In this document: piece after piece, positions 6,929 through 13,391 of the stretch | Layout of the letters: every line of letters starts with the position of its first letter | Numbering within the stretch: the stretch's first letter is position 1 | DNA from: Erginobacter sp964587835 | GTDB lineage: Bacteria; Auribacterota; Erginobacteria; Erginobacterales; Erginobacteraceae | Direction of reading: 5' to 3' | NCBI GenBank assembly: GCA_964587835.1 | Contig: CAZPMN010000043.1 | Coordinates: forward strand, 1-18,467 | DNA: 18,467 nt | The notes under the pieces: model-generated | The model's database searches: none | The model's input: only the letters and a program-made list of their open reading frames with translations | What the model was told of the DNA's origin: nothing | Made by a program: the position numbers and the translations under genes

Positions 6929-8650
6929 ATGGCCGAGAGGGACCGGTGGAACAGCCGGACCGCCTTCGTGATGGCGGCGATTGGATCGGCGGTGGGGCTG
7001 GGGAACGTCTGGCGTTTTCCGGTCACCTGCTACCGCCACGGCGGCGGCGCCTTCTTCATCCCCTACTTCGTAGCCCTGCTCACCGCCGGGGTGCCCCTGA
7101 TGATCCTGGAGTACGGGATCGGGCAGATGATGCAGGGTTCGGCGCCCCGGGCCCTGGGCCGGGTCAACCGCCATACCGAGTGGGTGGGTTGGTTCGCTCT
7201 CCTGGTCGGGATGGTGATCGCGATCTACTACGCCGTGATTATGGCCTACTCGGTCTCCTACCTGGTTTACGCCTTCCGGGGCCTCTTCAGCGGGGGGGTG
7301 ATGCCCTGGTCCTCGGCCCCCCAGGGCTTTACCGGAACCTACGAAGCGACCTTCTTCTCCAACATCGTTCGCCAGCACAGTTCCGCCGCCGCCGAGATGT
7401 GGCAGCCGGTCTGGCCCCTGGTCGGAGGGCTGGCCCTGACCTGGGCCGCCGTCTACCTGATCCTCTGCCGGGGGGTGCGGCGGGTGGGGAAGGTGGTGAT
7501 GCTGACCGTACCCCTGCCGCTGGTGGTCCTGGCCGTCCTGGCCGTCCGGGGGATGACGCTGCCGGGCTCCGCGGCGGGCATCATCTACTACCTCACCCCC
7601 AATTACGAAGCCCTCAAGGACCCCGCCACCTGGCTGGCCGCCTACGGCCAGATTTTCTTCTCCCTGACCCTGGGTTTCGGGGTGATGATCGCCTATGCCA
7701 GCTATATGCCCCGGGAGAGCGACATCACCAACAACGCCTTCATTACCTGCTTCGCCAACTGCGCCACCAGCTTTTTCGCCGGGTTCGTGGTCTTCAGCGT
7801 ACTCGGGTTTCTCGCCTTCCAACAGGGGGGGACCGATGTCGCCGGGGTGATTGACGCCGGACCCGGGCTGGTCTTCGTCACCTACCCGACCGCCGTCTCC
7901 CAGATGGGCGAATTCGGACGTTTCTGGCCGCCGGTGATTGGGATCCTTTTCTTCCTGATGCTCCTCTTTCTCGGGATCGACTCCCTCTTCTCCCTGATCG
8001 AGGGAATCACCACGGGCTTGCGGGACCGCTACAGCTTCCTCAGCCAGAAATTCCTCACCGGCGCCGTCTGTCTCCTCTCTTTTCTGGTCGGCGCGATCCT
8101 CTTCGCCTCCCGGGCCGGGATCCACTGGCTGGATATCTTCGACCACTGGGCCAACGACTACGGACTGGTGATCGTGGGGCTGCTGGAATGCGTGATCGTC
8201 GGCTACTTCTTCAAGACCGACACCCTGCGGGACTACATCAACCAGGTCTCGGAGATCAAGCTCTGGGGCTGGTGGGAACTCTGTATCCGGGTGATCACAC
8301 CCTTGATCCTCGCCGGGTTGGTCTTCTCCAACTTCATCGCCGAACTGACCCGGGGACATTTATACGGAGCCAGCGGGACCGACTTCGACCGGTTCCTCTG
8401 GATCGCCCCGGTCAGCTTCGCCGTCCTCTTCATCGTCGCCTTCAGCTTGGCCCGGCTGGGCAAGGTCCTGGCCCTGCTCGCGGGCGGGGCCTCGGTGACG
8501 CTGATCGCCCGGCTCCTGCTCCCCGCCGCGGCCCCCCTGGCGGCGGCAGTCTTCGCCGGGCTGGCCTCGGCCGTCCTCTTCGGGGGACTATATATCTGCA
8601 TCTCCATCGCCCGGAGGAAGGGGGAGGAAGCAGTGAGCAGTGAGCAGTAA
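6929..8650 (+). CDS. SNF-family sodium-dependent transporter
   Basis: This 573-aa protein is rich in membrane segments, about twelve by eye, and opens with the NSS/SNF hallmark GSAVGLGNVWRFP (residues 19-31) in the first helix, where unwound backbone and Na+ ligands lie in LeuT. Other family marks include PLMILEYGIGQ and YASYMPRESDI. Bacterial members are Na+ symporters of amino acids or related solutes in the inner membrane. The substrate cannot be told from sequence. It is 3 bp after the nucleotidyltransferase stop and probably co-transcribed. The final residues (AVSSEQ) and the TAA stop are encoded by the heptamer array beginning at 8630, so the native C-terminus seems to have been replaced by invading repeat. 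One short AGGAG touches the ATG, so the SD is poor or relies on coupling. Confidence 0.9.
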   Translation: MAERDRWNSRTAFVMAAIGSAVGLGNVWRFPVTCYRHGGGAFFIPYFVALLTAGVPLMILEYGIGQMMQGSAPRALGRVNRHTEWVGWFALLVGMVIAIYYAVIMAYSVSYLVYAFRGLFSGGVMPWSSAPQGFTGTYEATFFSNIVRQHSSAAAEMWQPVWPLVGGLALTWAAVYLILCRGVRRVGKVVMLTVPLPLVVLAVLAVRGMTLPGSAAGIIYYLTPNYEALKDPATWLAAYGQIFFSLTLGFGVMIAYASYMPRESDITNNAFITCFANCATSFFAGFVVFSVLGFLAFQQGGTDVAGVIDAGPGLVFVTYPTAVSQMGEFGRFWPPVIGILFFLMLLFLGIDSLFSLIEGITTGLRDRYSFLSQKFLTGAVCLLSFLVGAILFASRAGIHWLDIFDHWANDYGLVIVGLLECVIVGYFFKTDTLRDYINQVSEIKLWGWWELCIRVITPLILAGLVFSNFIAELTRGHLYGASGTDFDRFLWIAPVSFAVLFIVAFSLARLGKVLALLAGGASVTLIARLLLPAAAPLAAAVFAGLASAVLFGGLYICISIARRKGEEAVSSEQ

Positions 8651-8678
8651 GCGGTAAGCGGTGAGCGGTGGGCAGTTA
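8630..8678. repeat. Degenerate heptanucleotide array (7 units)
   Basis: Seven consecutive 7-bp units run GCAGTGA, GCAGTGA, GCAGTAA, GCGGTAA, GCGGTGA, GCGGTGG, GCAGTTA. The SNF transporter stop codon (8648-8650) lies in the third unit. The array is related to the one at 147-181. Confidence 0.85.
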
Positions 8679-8681
8679 GAA

Positions 8682-8830
8682 ATTGCCGTATCGCCCTGCG
8701 GGCTTGTGGGATCGGAATGCCTTCGGCATTCCTTGTGGTAACTGTAGTATCGCCCTTCGGGCTTGTAGTACCGGAGCGCCGGCGGCACTCCTGGTGGTAA
8801 TTGCAGTATCGCTTCGCTTGAAATAATTGC
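8682..8830. repeat. 59-bp tandem repeat, 2.5 copies, two hairpins per copy
   Basis: Copies begin at 8682, 8741 and 8800 (the last one partial), with an exact 59-bp period. Each full copy holds a small hairpin (GCCC-TGC-GGGC, then GCCC-TTC-GGGC) and a larger one (GGAATGCC-TTC-GGCATTCC, then GGAGCGCC-GGC-GGCACTCC). One A-T pair of the larger stem becomes G-C in copy two, a compensatory change; one neighbouring pair is lost. No reading frame of note crosses it. With the flanking repeats it fills the 324-bp spacer before tatA, where I found no gene. Confidence 0.75.
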
Positions 8831-8853
8831 CGGGCCTGGTCCAAGGCTATAAG

Positions 8854-8906
8854 TTTAGCGGAGATTAGCGAGATTCGCGGCGGCGCCAATAAGCGGCACC
8901 AATAAG
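8854..8906. repeat. Interspersed short repeats before tatA
   Basis: Words of the form GATTAGCG/GATTCGCG repeat three times in 8854-8880 and match the motif at 121-138. They are followed by two 12-bp direct repeats, GGCGCCAATAAG (8882-8893) and GGCACCAATAAG (8895-8906), 13 bp apart and differing at one base. Role unknown. Confidence 0.55.
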
Positions 8907-8974
8907 ACTTGGTCATCCGGGATCGGGGTGATAGTCTGGGCAAGGCAAGGGAGTCATCGATCCAAGGAGGAACT

Positions 8975-9247
8975 ATGATCTCGTCACCATTAATGTTCCT
9001 GGGAGCGCCCGGGTGGCTGGAGATACTCCTGATCCTGGTCGTGGTCCTGCTGATCTTCGGGGCCAAAAAACTTCCGGAGATCATGGGCTCGTTCGGCAAG
9101 GGGGTCCGGGAATTCAAGAAGGAGATCAACGAGACCGGCGGGGCGGCCGAGGGCGGCGGGCCGGAGGAGGAGAAGCTTCCCCCTCCGGGCGAGGCGGCCG
9201 GAGAGAACCGCCCCGGGGAGAAGCCGGGCGATGGCGGGGGGACGTAA
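8975..9247 (+). CDS. tatA: Sec-independent translocase TatA/TatE-type subunit
   Basis: This 90-aa protein has the TatA plan: a short periplasmic start, one membrane helix (about residues 13-27, GWLEILLILVVVLLIFG), the hinge FGAKKLPE and an amphipathic helix (SFGKGVREFKKEI). A Gly/Glu/Pro-rich, unstructured cytoplasmic tail follows. TatA oligomers form the pore that exports folded proteins after TatC recognises a twin-arginine signal. No separate tatB is seen, so this is probably a two-component TatA/TatC system with a bifunctional TatA. The ATG at 8975 is chosen for the AAGGAGG 4 nt upstream. A longer reading from 8909 has no such site and adds non-family residues. It overlaps tatC by 17 bp. 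Confidence 0.93.
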   Translation: MISSPLMFLGAPGWLEILLILVVVLLIFGAKKLPEIMGSFGKGVREFKKEINETGGAAEGGGPEEEKLPPPGEAAGENRPGEKPGDGGGT

Positions 9248-10007
9248 TCCGCGGACCGAACCGGAGGAAAAACCCTTCCTCGACCATCTGGAAGACCTCC
9301 GCTTCCTGATCTTCCGAATCCTGGCCGCCTGGGGGGCGGCCGCGGGCGTCGCCTTTCTCCGGGCGGCGTGGATAATGGAAGCGGTCCAGTGGCCCCTGCT
9401 CCGGGTGGTCGGGGAGACGGGGGAGAGCGGGATCGGGTTTGTTCTCCGCAGCCTCAGCCCCCCCGAGGCCTTCCTGGTCAGCCTGCGGCTCTCCATCCTG
9501 GCCGGGCTGATCATCGCCCTGCCCCTGATCCTCTACTTCATCTCCCGCTTCCTCCTGCCGGCCCTGAAACCCGAGGAGAAGAAATACCTGGTCCCCGCCT
9601 TTTTCTTCGGGGGGGGGCTCTTCTTCGCCGGGGTGCTCTTCGCCTACGCGGTCGCCCTCCCGCTGGGCCTGCGCTTTTTCTGGTCCTATACCCTGAAGCT
9701 GGGGATCCTCCCGGAGTGGACATTGGAGAATTACATCTCGCTGGCAGGCAAAATGTTCCTCGGCTTCGGCCTGGTCTTCGAACTTCCCGTGGTTATCCTC
9801 CTCCTGGCGGCAACGGGGATTATCGACTACCGGACCTTACGGAGGAAGAGACCCCTGGTGGTGGTGGGGATCCTGGTCCTGGCCGCCCTGCTCACCCCCC
9901 CCGACGTGGTCACCCAGGTAATGCTGGCGGTTCCGTTGTTGATCTTATTCGAGATCTGTGTATTATTGGCCAGACTACTGTTTCCCGGTCGCCCCGGTGG
10001 GGCCTGA
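9231..10007 (+). CDS. tatC: Sec-independent translocase TatC
   Basis: This 258-aa, six-helix inner-membrane protein binds twin-arginine signal peptides. Family marks include FLDHLEDLR near residue 16 (the conserved cytoplasmic HLxELR box, with Asp in place of the usual second Glu), SLSPPEAFLVSLRLS near 74 (the xSPxE periplasmic box) and LLTPPDVVTQVMLAVPLLIL near 220 (the TPPD box). Length is normal. The ATG lies inside the 3' end of tatA (17-bp overlap), so the two are co-translated. The next gene follows after only 23 bp. Confidence 0.94.
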   Translation: MAGGRNPRTEPEEKPFLDHLEDLRFLIFRILAAWGAAAGVAFLRAAWIMEAVQWPLLRVVGETGESGIGFVLRSLSPPEAFLVSLRLSILAGLIIALPLILYFISRFLLPALKPEEKKYLVPAFFFGGGLFFAGVLFAYAVALPLGLRFFWSYTLKLGILPEWTLENYISLAGKMFLGFGLVFELPVVILLLAATGIIDYRTLRRKRPLVVVGILVLAALLTPPDVVTQVMLAVPLLILFEICVLLARLLFPGRPGGA

Positions 10008-10030
10008 CCGGGCGGAAAATGTGAAAGGAG

Positions 10031-10267
10031 GTGGCAACCATCGCAACGGAAGAAATTTACAGCCAGAGGTTGTCCTGCGGTAAGCGGACTTACTTTTTCA
10101 ACTTGAAAGAACAGGCCAGCGGGACCCGGTTCATCGACATCGTGGAATCGAAGTACGAACGCGAGGACGACAGCCATCAGCGCGTCCGCCTGGTCATCTT
10201 CGAAGACCATATCGACGAATTCATCCAGGCCCTCAATGAAGCCGCCCGCCGGCTGAAGGAAGACTGA
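10031..10267 (+). CDS. PUR-type DNA/RNA-binding protein (DUF3276-like)
   Basis: This 78-aa protein fits the bacterial PUR repeat family: EEIYSQRLSCGKRTYFFNLKE at the N-terminus, a central SGTRFIDIVESKY strand pair, and a closing helix VIFEDHIDEFIQALNEAARR. Such proteins form PUR domains as dimers and bind single-stranded DNA or RNA; BpuR of Borrelia is an example. The start is odd. The only in-frame GTG (10031) overlaps the last base of the GGAGG SD (10027-10031). The correctly spaced codon, 8 nt after it, is ATC at 10040. Initiation at ATC, or from GTG despite the overlap, cannot be decided here. The gene ends 32 bp before tRNA-Ala. Confidence 0.78.
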   Translation: MATIATEEIYSQRLSCGKRTYFFNLKEQASGTRFIDIVESKYEREDDSHQRVRLVIFEDHIDEFIQALNEAARRLKED

Positions 10268-10273
10268 TCTGTG

Positions 10274-10297
10274 GGCGATCCCCGGCCGGGGATCGCC
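10274..10297. other. Perfect 24-bp palindrome next to tRNA-Ala
   Basis: GGCGATCCCC and GGGGATCGCC form a 10-bp perfect stem around GGCC, ending 2 bp before the first tRNA base. No T-run follows on the plus strand, so it is not a standard terminator for the PUR-like gene. It may be a processing or transcript-end structure. Confidence 0.7.
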
Positions 10298-10299
10298 GG

Positions 10300-10372
10300 G
10301 GGGCAGTAGCTCAGCTGGGAGAGCACCACGTTCGCAACGTGGGGGTCGGCGGTTCGAGCCCGCTCTGCTCCA
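10300..10372 (+). tRNA. tRNA-Ala(CGC)
   Basis: The cloverleaf closes: acceptor GGGGCAG with CTGCTCC, D-stem GCTC/GAGC, anticodon stem CCACG/CGTGG around TTCGCAA (anticodon CGC, 10333-10335), and T-arm GGCGG-TTCGAGC-CCGCT. The third acceptor pair is G3-T70, the alanine identity element. The discriminator is A73 and the CCA tail is not encoded. A tyrosine integrase gene begins 89 bp beyond the 3' end. Confidence 0.95.
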
Positions 10373-10379
10373 TAAGATT

Positions 10380-10451
10380 TGACGTTTTGCCTTGCCTTGC
10401 AATAACTTAACCCCTCTCTGGAAAACCCTGCGTGACGTTTACGTGACGTTT
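10380..10451 (+). promoter_or_regulatory. Three TGACGTTT direct repeats upstream of the integrase
   Basis: TGACGTTT occurs at 10380-10387, 10433-10440 and 10444-10451. The last two are exactly 11 bp apart (one helical turn), within the longer pair CGTGACGTTT. Position between the tRNA 3' end and the integrase start fits arm-type integrase or excisionase binding sites. That role is inference. Confidence 0.4.
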
Positions 10452-10461
10452 CCGCTGAATA

Positions 10462-11499
10462 ATGGCCTCGATCTACTCTGTCAAAAATCGGGACGGGAAG
10501 GTTATTTACTGCCTGAACTTCGTCGATATTCACGGCAAGCGCAGGCGCAAAAGGATCGGCCCCGATCTCAAGCTGGCCCGGGAGTATGTCCACCAGGCCG
10601 AGGTCGAGCTCCAGAAGGCCAGGATGGGCCGACAGGTCCAGTCCCTCTCGATCGACGAGGCCATCCAGAGATTTCTTGAAGAGACGAAGGCCGAGCGCGC
10701 GGCGGGAACCTACCTCAAAGTTGAGTTCGCCTTCCGAACCCTCCAGCGGTTCCTCGCCGAGAGATTCCCTAAAGTTAGGATACTCACCGACCTTACCCCG
10801 AGGATTATTAACGACTTCAAGGTCTTCCGGCTCCAGGCCGGCAAATCCCCGGCCACGGTGAAAAGCGATCTCGGGTATATCGGCCACCTGATCAACTGGT
10901 GTATCAGGATGGATTACTGCCCGGATTTCAACCCGGTCCGGAAGGTTGATCCGCCGAGGTTGTATAAAAAGGCTCCCCGAGTCTTCTCCCCGGAGGAACT
11001 TAAACTGATCTTCGCCGGCGCCGGGGACCGCCGTGACTTTTACGAGTTCCTTTACCGCTCCGGGTTCCGGCTTGATGATGTCTGCCATATCCGGGTCAGG
11101 GACATCGACCTGGGAAACGGGCTGGTCTGCTACCATAACCGCAAGGGTAGACGGGACGAGTGGACTGAAATTAACAAGAGACTCCTCCCGATCATTCGCC
11201 GCCGGGTCAAGGGGAAGCAGCCGGAGGACTTCATCTTCCCCGATGAACAGTCCACCAGAGGCAAAAAGCATAATGTCCTCCGGCTGGAGTTCAAACGGCT
11301 GGTCAAGCGACTCGGCCTTCCCGATGCTACCCTCCACGATCTTAAAAAGACATTCGTCACCCACTTGCTCGATTCCGGGGTCCATCCCAGAATCGTCCAG
11401 GTTTTGGCCCATCACGAAAAGCTGGAGACAACCCTCGGCTATGCCCGTAAGCCGGACCAGAATCAGATGAAGGGCGCGGTTAATCAGTTGCCGGTTTAG
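10462..11499 (+). CDS. Tyrosine recombinase (phage-type integrase)
   Basis: This 345-aa protein has a basic N-terminal region, a SAM-like core-binding domain (about 62-160) and a catalytic domain (about 172-335). Catalytic residues by alignment with the family are Arg203 (GFRLDDV), Lys228, His292 (HDLKKTF), His317 (LAHHEK) and the nucleophile Tyr327 (TTLGYA). The normally invariant second Arg of the HxxR box is Lys295. It integrates and excises DNA at an att site, here probably the adjacent tRNA-Ala 3' end. The ATG at 10462 is the first methionine; no strong SD is visible. The gene ends 2 bp from the convergent excisionase-like gene. Function of the Lys variant is uncertain. Confidence 0.88.
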   Translation: MASIYSVKNRDGKVIYCLNFVDIHGKRRRKRIGPDLKLAREYVHQAEVELQKARMGRQVQSLSIDEAIQRFLEETKAERAAGTYLKVEFAFRTLQRFLAERFPKVRILTDLTPRIINDFKVFRLQAGKSPATVKSDLGYIGHLINWCIRMDYCPDFNPVRKVDPPRLYKKAPRVFSPEELKLIFAGAGDRRDFYEFLYRSGFRLDDVCHIRVRDIDLGNGLVCYHNRKGRRDEWTEINKRLLPIIRRRVKGKQPEDFIFPDEQSTRGKKHNVLRLEFKRLVKRLGLPDATLHDLKKTFVTHLLDSGVHPRIVQVLAHHEKLETTLGYARKPDQNQMKGAVNQLPV

Positions 11500-11501
11500 A
11501 T

Positions 11502-11771
11502 TCATCTCAACACGTCCCCCATTGAGGCAAACCTCCTCCCGTTGAACGACCCCACTCTCGACCCCGGCTGTGCTTCCAGGAACTTCAGAAAGTCCGCGAT
11601 CACATACCTCACCGGTGCCCCCTTGCCGTTGCCGTTGACGTATGGAGCCTGAAGCCGGGTCAGCATCCCCCGGGCGTCCCAGCGCTTGATCAGGGTCACG
11701 GAGAACCCGAAAAGGACCGAGAGCTGTTTGGCACTGGCGGCGTAGGGCAGTTGATTTTCTCGGGTGATCAT
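11502..11771 (-). CDS. Small HTH protein, excisionase-like
   Basis: This protein of about 89 aa starts at the ATG at 11771. An in-frame TTG 39 nt upstream (11810) would add a tail with no SD. The region YAASAKQLSVLFGFSVTLIK looks like a helix-turn-helix, and RWDARGMLTRLQAPYVNGN looks like the wing of a MerR/Xis-type winged helix. VRYVIADFLKFLEAQP is a typical closing segment. Such proteins act as excisionases or repressors beside integrases, and this gene is directly convergent to the integrase with a 2-bp gap. The exact role is inferred from position. Confidence 0.6.
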   Translation of the reverse strand: MITRENQLPYAASAKQLSVLFGFSVTLIKRWDARGMLTRLQAPYVNGNGKGAPVRYVIADFLKFLEAQPGSRVGSFNGRRFASMGDVLR

Positions 11772-11895
11772 TTTAAACTCAACTTCAGTATTTGACCCGT
11801 CGTATTCCAATTTTTAGGACGTCAGCGTAGTTTTCAACAATCTGTGATTTCAATTTTTCGCCCGTCCAAGCATAAGCAATTATTCGTTAGCCACT

Positions 11896-12579
11896 TCAGT
11901 TTTTAGCCCCTTGTATATATTTGCCATATACTAGGGAAGGCTTACTGGGCCACAGGTCATATCGTCTCGTAAGCTTGTAGGATCTCTTAACCCCGAAAAG
12001 GCCTCCATCCTCCCCGGCCTTCTCCAGCCAGCCTTTGGCGATAAGCTCTTTTCGTGCTTTTGAAGAAGTAGAGTAAGCGAATACTCCCTTGATCTTCGAG
12101 TACGGCAGGGAAAGATCACCTTCACCCCAACCTGTTCGGCTGCACTTCAGCAGCAGATAATGCACCTTTGCCGCGTCTGATAACTCTTTCCACGCCTGAC
12201 GATTGGGCAGCTTTTTCTCAATGCCTACAAAGGGCTTCTGTATCCTATCGATTTCATCGTATCGGCCAGTTAAAGCATATCGGTAATGGAATCGGTATTT
12301 GCCGCCTTTCCTGACTCTGTGAATCCAACCTTTTGTTTCCAACTCGGTGAGGGCATCATAAAAGGTCCTCTTGCTGTATTGGTCTTCAAAATCGGTATAG
12401 GGGAAATACATCCTCCCGTTATTTTGCCCGTTATACCTGGCCTTCAGGGTGAGATAGATAACCTGCCTGCTTGGCAACAGTTGCCGGCATTCATCACTCC
12501 ATAAGGTCTTCCCGTTGAGGAAGACGAAGGGAGGAGCTTGTGATCGACTCTTTCTTTTCTTTGGATTCTGCCCTGCCAT
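11896..12579 (-). CDS. Tandem winged-helix protein, replication- or regulator-like
   Basis: This 227-aa protein consists of two copies of one domain. Residues 38-108 and 137-208 align along their length: FPYTDFE with LPYSKIK, ALTELETKGW with ARKELIAKGW, and ALTGRYD with KLTRRYD. Each copy looks like a winged helix. Two winged helices in tandem recall the Rep_3 initiators of plasmids and phages, and elements of this kind often encode such a protein near the integrase. I do not recognise a specific family, so replication initiation is only a guess; a transcription factor is as possible. The N-terminus is basic (KKRKSRS). The ATG at 12579 has only a weak purine-rich SD. The 85 bp downstream hold no gene. 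Confidence 0.65.
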   Translation of the reverse strand: MAGQNPKKRKSRSQAPPFVFLNGKTLWSDECRQLLPSRQVIYLTLKARYNGQNNGRMYFPYTDFEDQYSKRTFYDALTELETKGWIHRVRKGGKYRFHYRYALTGRYDEIDRIQKPFVGIEKKLPNRQAWKELSDAAKVHYLLLKCSRTGWGEGDLSLPYSKIKGVFAYSTSSKARKELIAKGWLEKAGEDGGLFGVKRSYKLTRRYDLWPSKPSLVYGKYIQGAKN

Positions 12580-12728
12580 CTCTCTGACTCTCGATAAATG
12601 CTCTATCCAAAAGGACCGGCCGTAGTCCCGTTTTTTTCGGATAATCCCTCTATACGATCATTTGCTCACGCTGGCGGGTTTAGATGAAAAAACCATCGTT
12701 TTTACGGTAGGAAACTGAGCAGAACGAC

Positions 12729-12893
12729 CTATTCTGCATCCTTCATCCTCTTGCCGAATCGATACGGCCACAGTGAGCAGTCCGATGCCGGGCACAGTCG
12801 AACTTCTTTTCTGCTTTCGCAACAGCAGTCCAGGCACTTAGCCCGGATAGCTTTTAATGGGGTCAATCTCTTTGCTTGCGGTCGGTTCATCAT
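12729..12893 (-). CDS. Cys-rich phage/mobile-element miniprotein
   Basis: This is a 54-aa protein whose ATG lies inside the stop of the upstream DUF5659-like gene (ATGA overlap at 12890-12893), with GGAGG just before. The core KAIRAKCLDCCCESRKEV is followed by RLCPASDCSLWPYRFGKR. Six cysteines (20, 23, 24, 25, 34, 39) include CxxC and CxxxxC pairs, a likely zinc-binding knuckle. I recognise this pattern (KAIRAKCLDC...VRLCP..DCPLWPYRFG) from many small phage and prophage proteins of unknown function. Coupling to the upstream gene and codon-level conservation of the pattern make it a real gene. A second ATG directly follows the first. Confidence 0.8.
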   Translation of the reverse strand: MMNRPQAKRLTPLKAIRAKCLDCCCESRKEVRLCPASDCSLWPYRFGKRMKDAE

Positions 12894-13168
12894 TCACCTC
12901 CAGTTGAGAATTTCGGGGACCTTCTAAACTCTCTCTTGGTTTCCATCACCAGATCGCGGAGAGCGTTGTATCTCTCCAGGTAATCCCGGACCGACACTTC
13001 AGGGGAACCGCTATAGTATTCGGAGATGTGTTCCCCTATGCGGCGATCCTTCTGGAAAATGAAATGCCCGTTATGGGGTGTCAGCAGTTCAAAGGTTGCC
13101 AATTTGTGCCCTTTCAGCAGCAGATACGCGCTACACCACAGACTCCTGGTTGAAATCGTTTCGATCAT
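12890..13168 (-). CDS. DUF5659-like small protein
   Basis: This 92-aa protein resembles the DUF5659 pattern: LWCSAYLLLKGHKLATFE, then a strand-rich part ending GHFIFQKDRR, then EHISEYYSGSPEVSVRDYLE and a final helix YNALRDLVMETKREF. No function is known for that family, which is frequent in phages and mobile elements. The ATG has GGGAGG 9 nt upstream. It overlaps the Cys-rich miniprotein gene downstream by 4 bp, so the two are probably translated together. The family match is from memory of the pattern and deserves a profile check. Confidence 0.65.
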   Translation of the reverse strand: MIETISTRSLWCSAYLLLKGHKLATFELLTPHNGHFIFQKDRRIGEHISEYYSGSPEVSVRDYLERYNALRDLVMETKREFRRSPKFSTGGE

Positions 13169-13359
13169 ATTGAAATGCCTCCCTTACCTAAGGATTGCAG
13201 GTTTCCGACTGGGGAATGAAAGAAAGCAATTGGAGAGGCAAGCCGGCCGCCAGTTTTAGCCAGTGCGCGATCCATACCTATTTTTGGGAAGCGGCAGACT
13301 GAGCAAATTATGGGGCGAAATAAACGGTAGGTAGTATCTCGACTTGTTCTTGTTCTCAT
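13165..13359 (-). CDS. Possible small gene upstream of the DUF5659-like gene
   Basis: A 64-codon reading starts at ATG 13359 with GGGAGAG about 6 nt upstream and ends in an ATGA overlap with the next gene, the same arrangement as the pair downstream. The product begins MRTRTSRDTTYRLF, has a CSVC pair, and resembles nothing I know. The spacing signals are its only support, and codon use looks poor. It may equally be non-coding leader. Confidence 0.25.
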   Translation of the reverse strand: MRTRTSRDTTYRLFRPIICSVCRFPKIGMDRALAKTGGRLASPIAFFHSPVGNLQSLGKGGISI

Positions 13360-13391
13360 TGGTTCTCTCCCAACTATTGATGCCCTCACCC

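Noticed and set aside
6461..8359. 632-codon minus-strand frame opposite the SNF transporter
   Set aside because: The product is dominated by Asp, Gly, Glu, His and Pro with no recognisable domain, while the plus strand encodes a textbook transporter. It is an antisense shadow.
8682..8830. The 59-bp repeats as a CRISPR array
   Set aside because: There is no alternation of constant repeats and unique spacers: the whole 59-bp unit is conserved, only 2.5 copies exist and no cas genes are near.
10177..11505. 442-codon minus-strand frame across tRNA-Ala and the integrase
   Set aside because: It runs through the tRNA gene and is antisense to a clear integrase; no SD and no family features.
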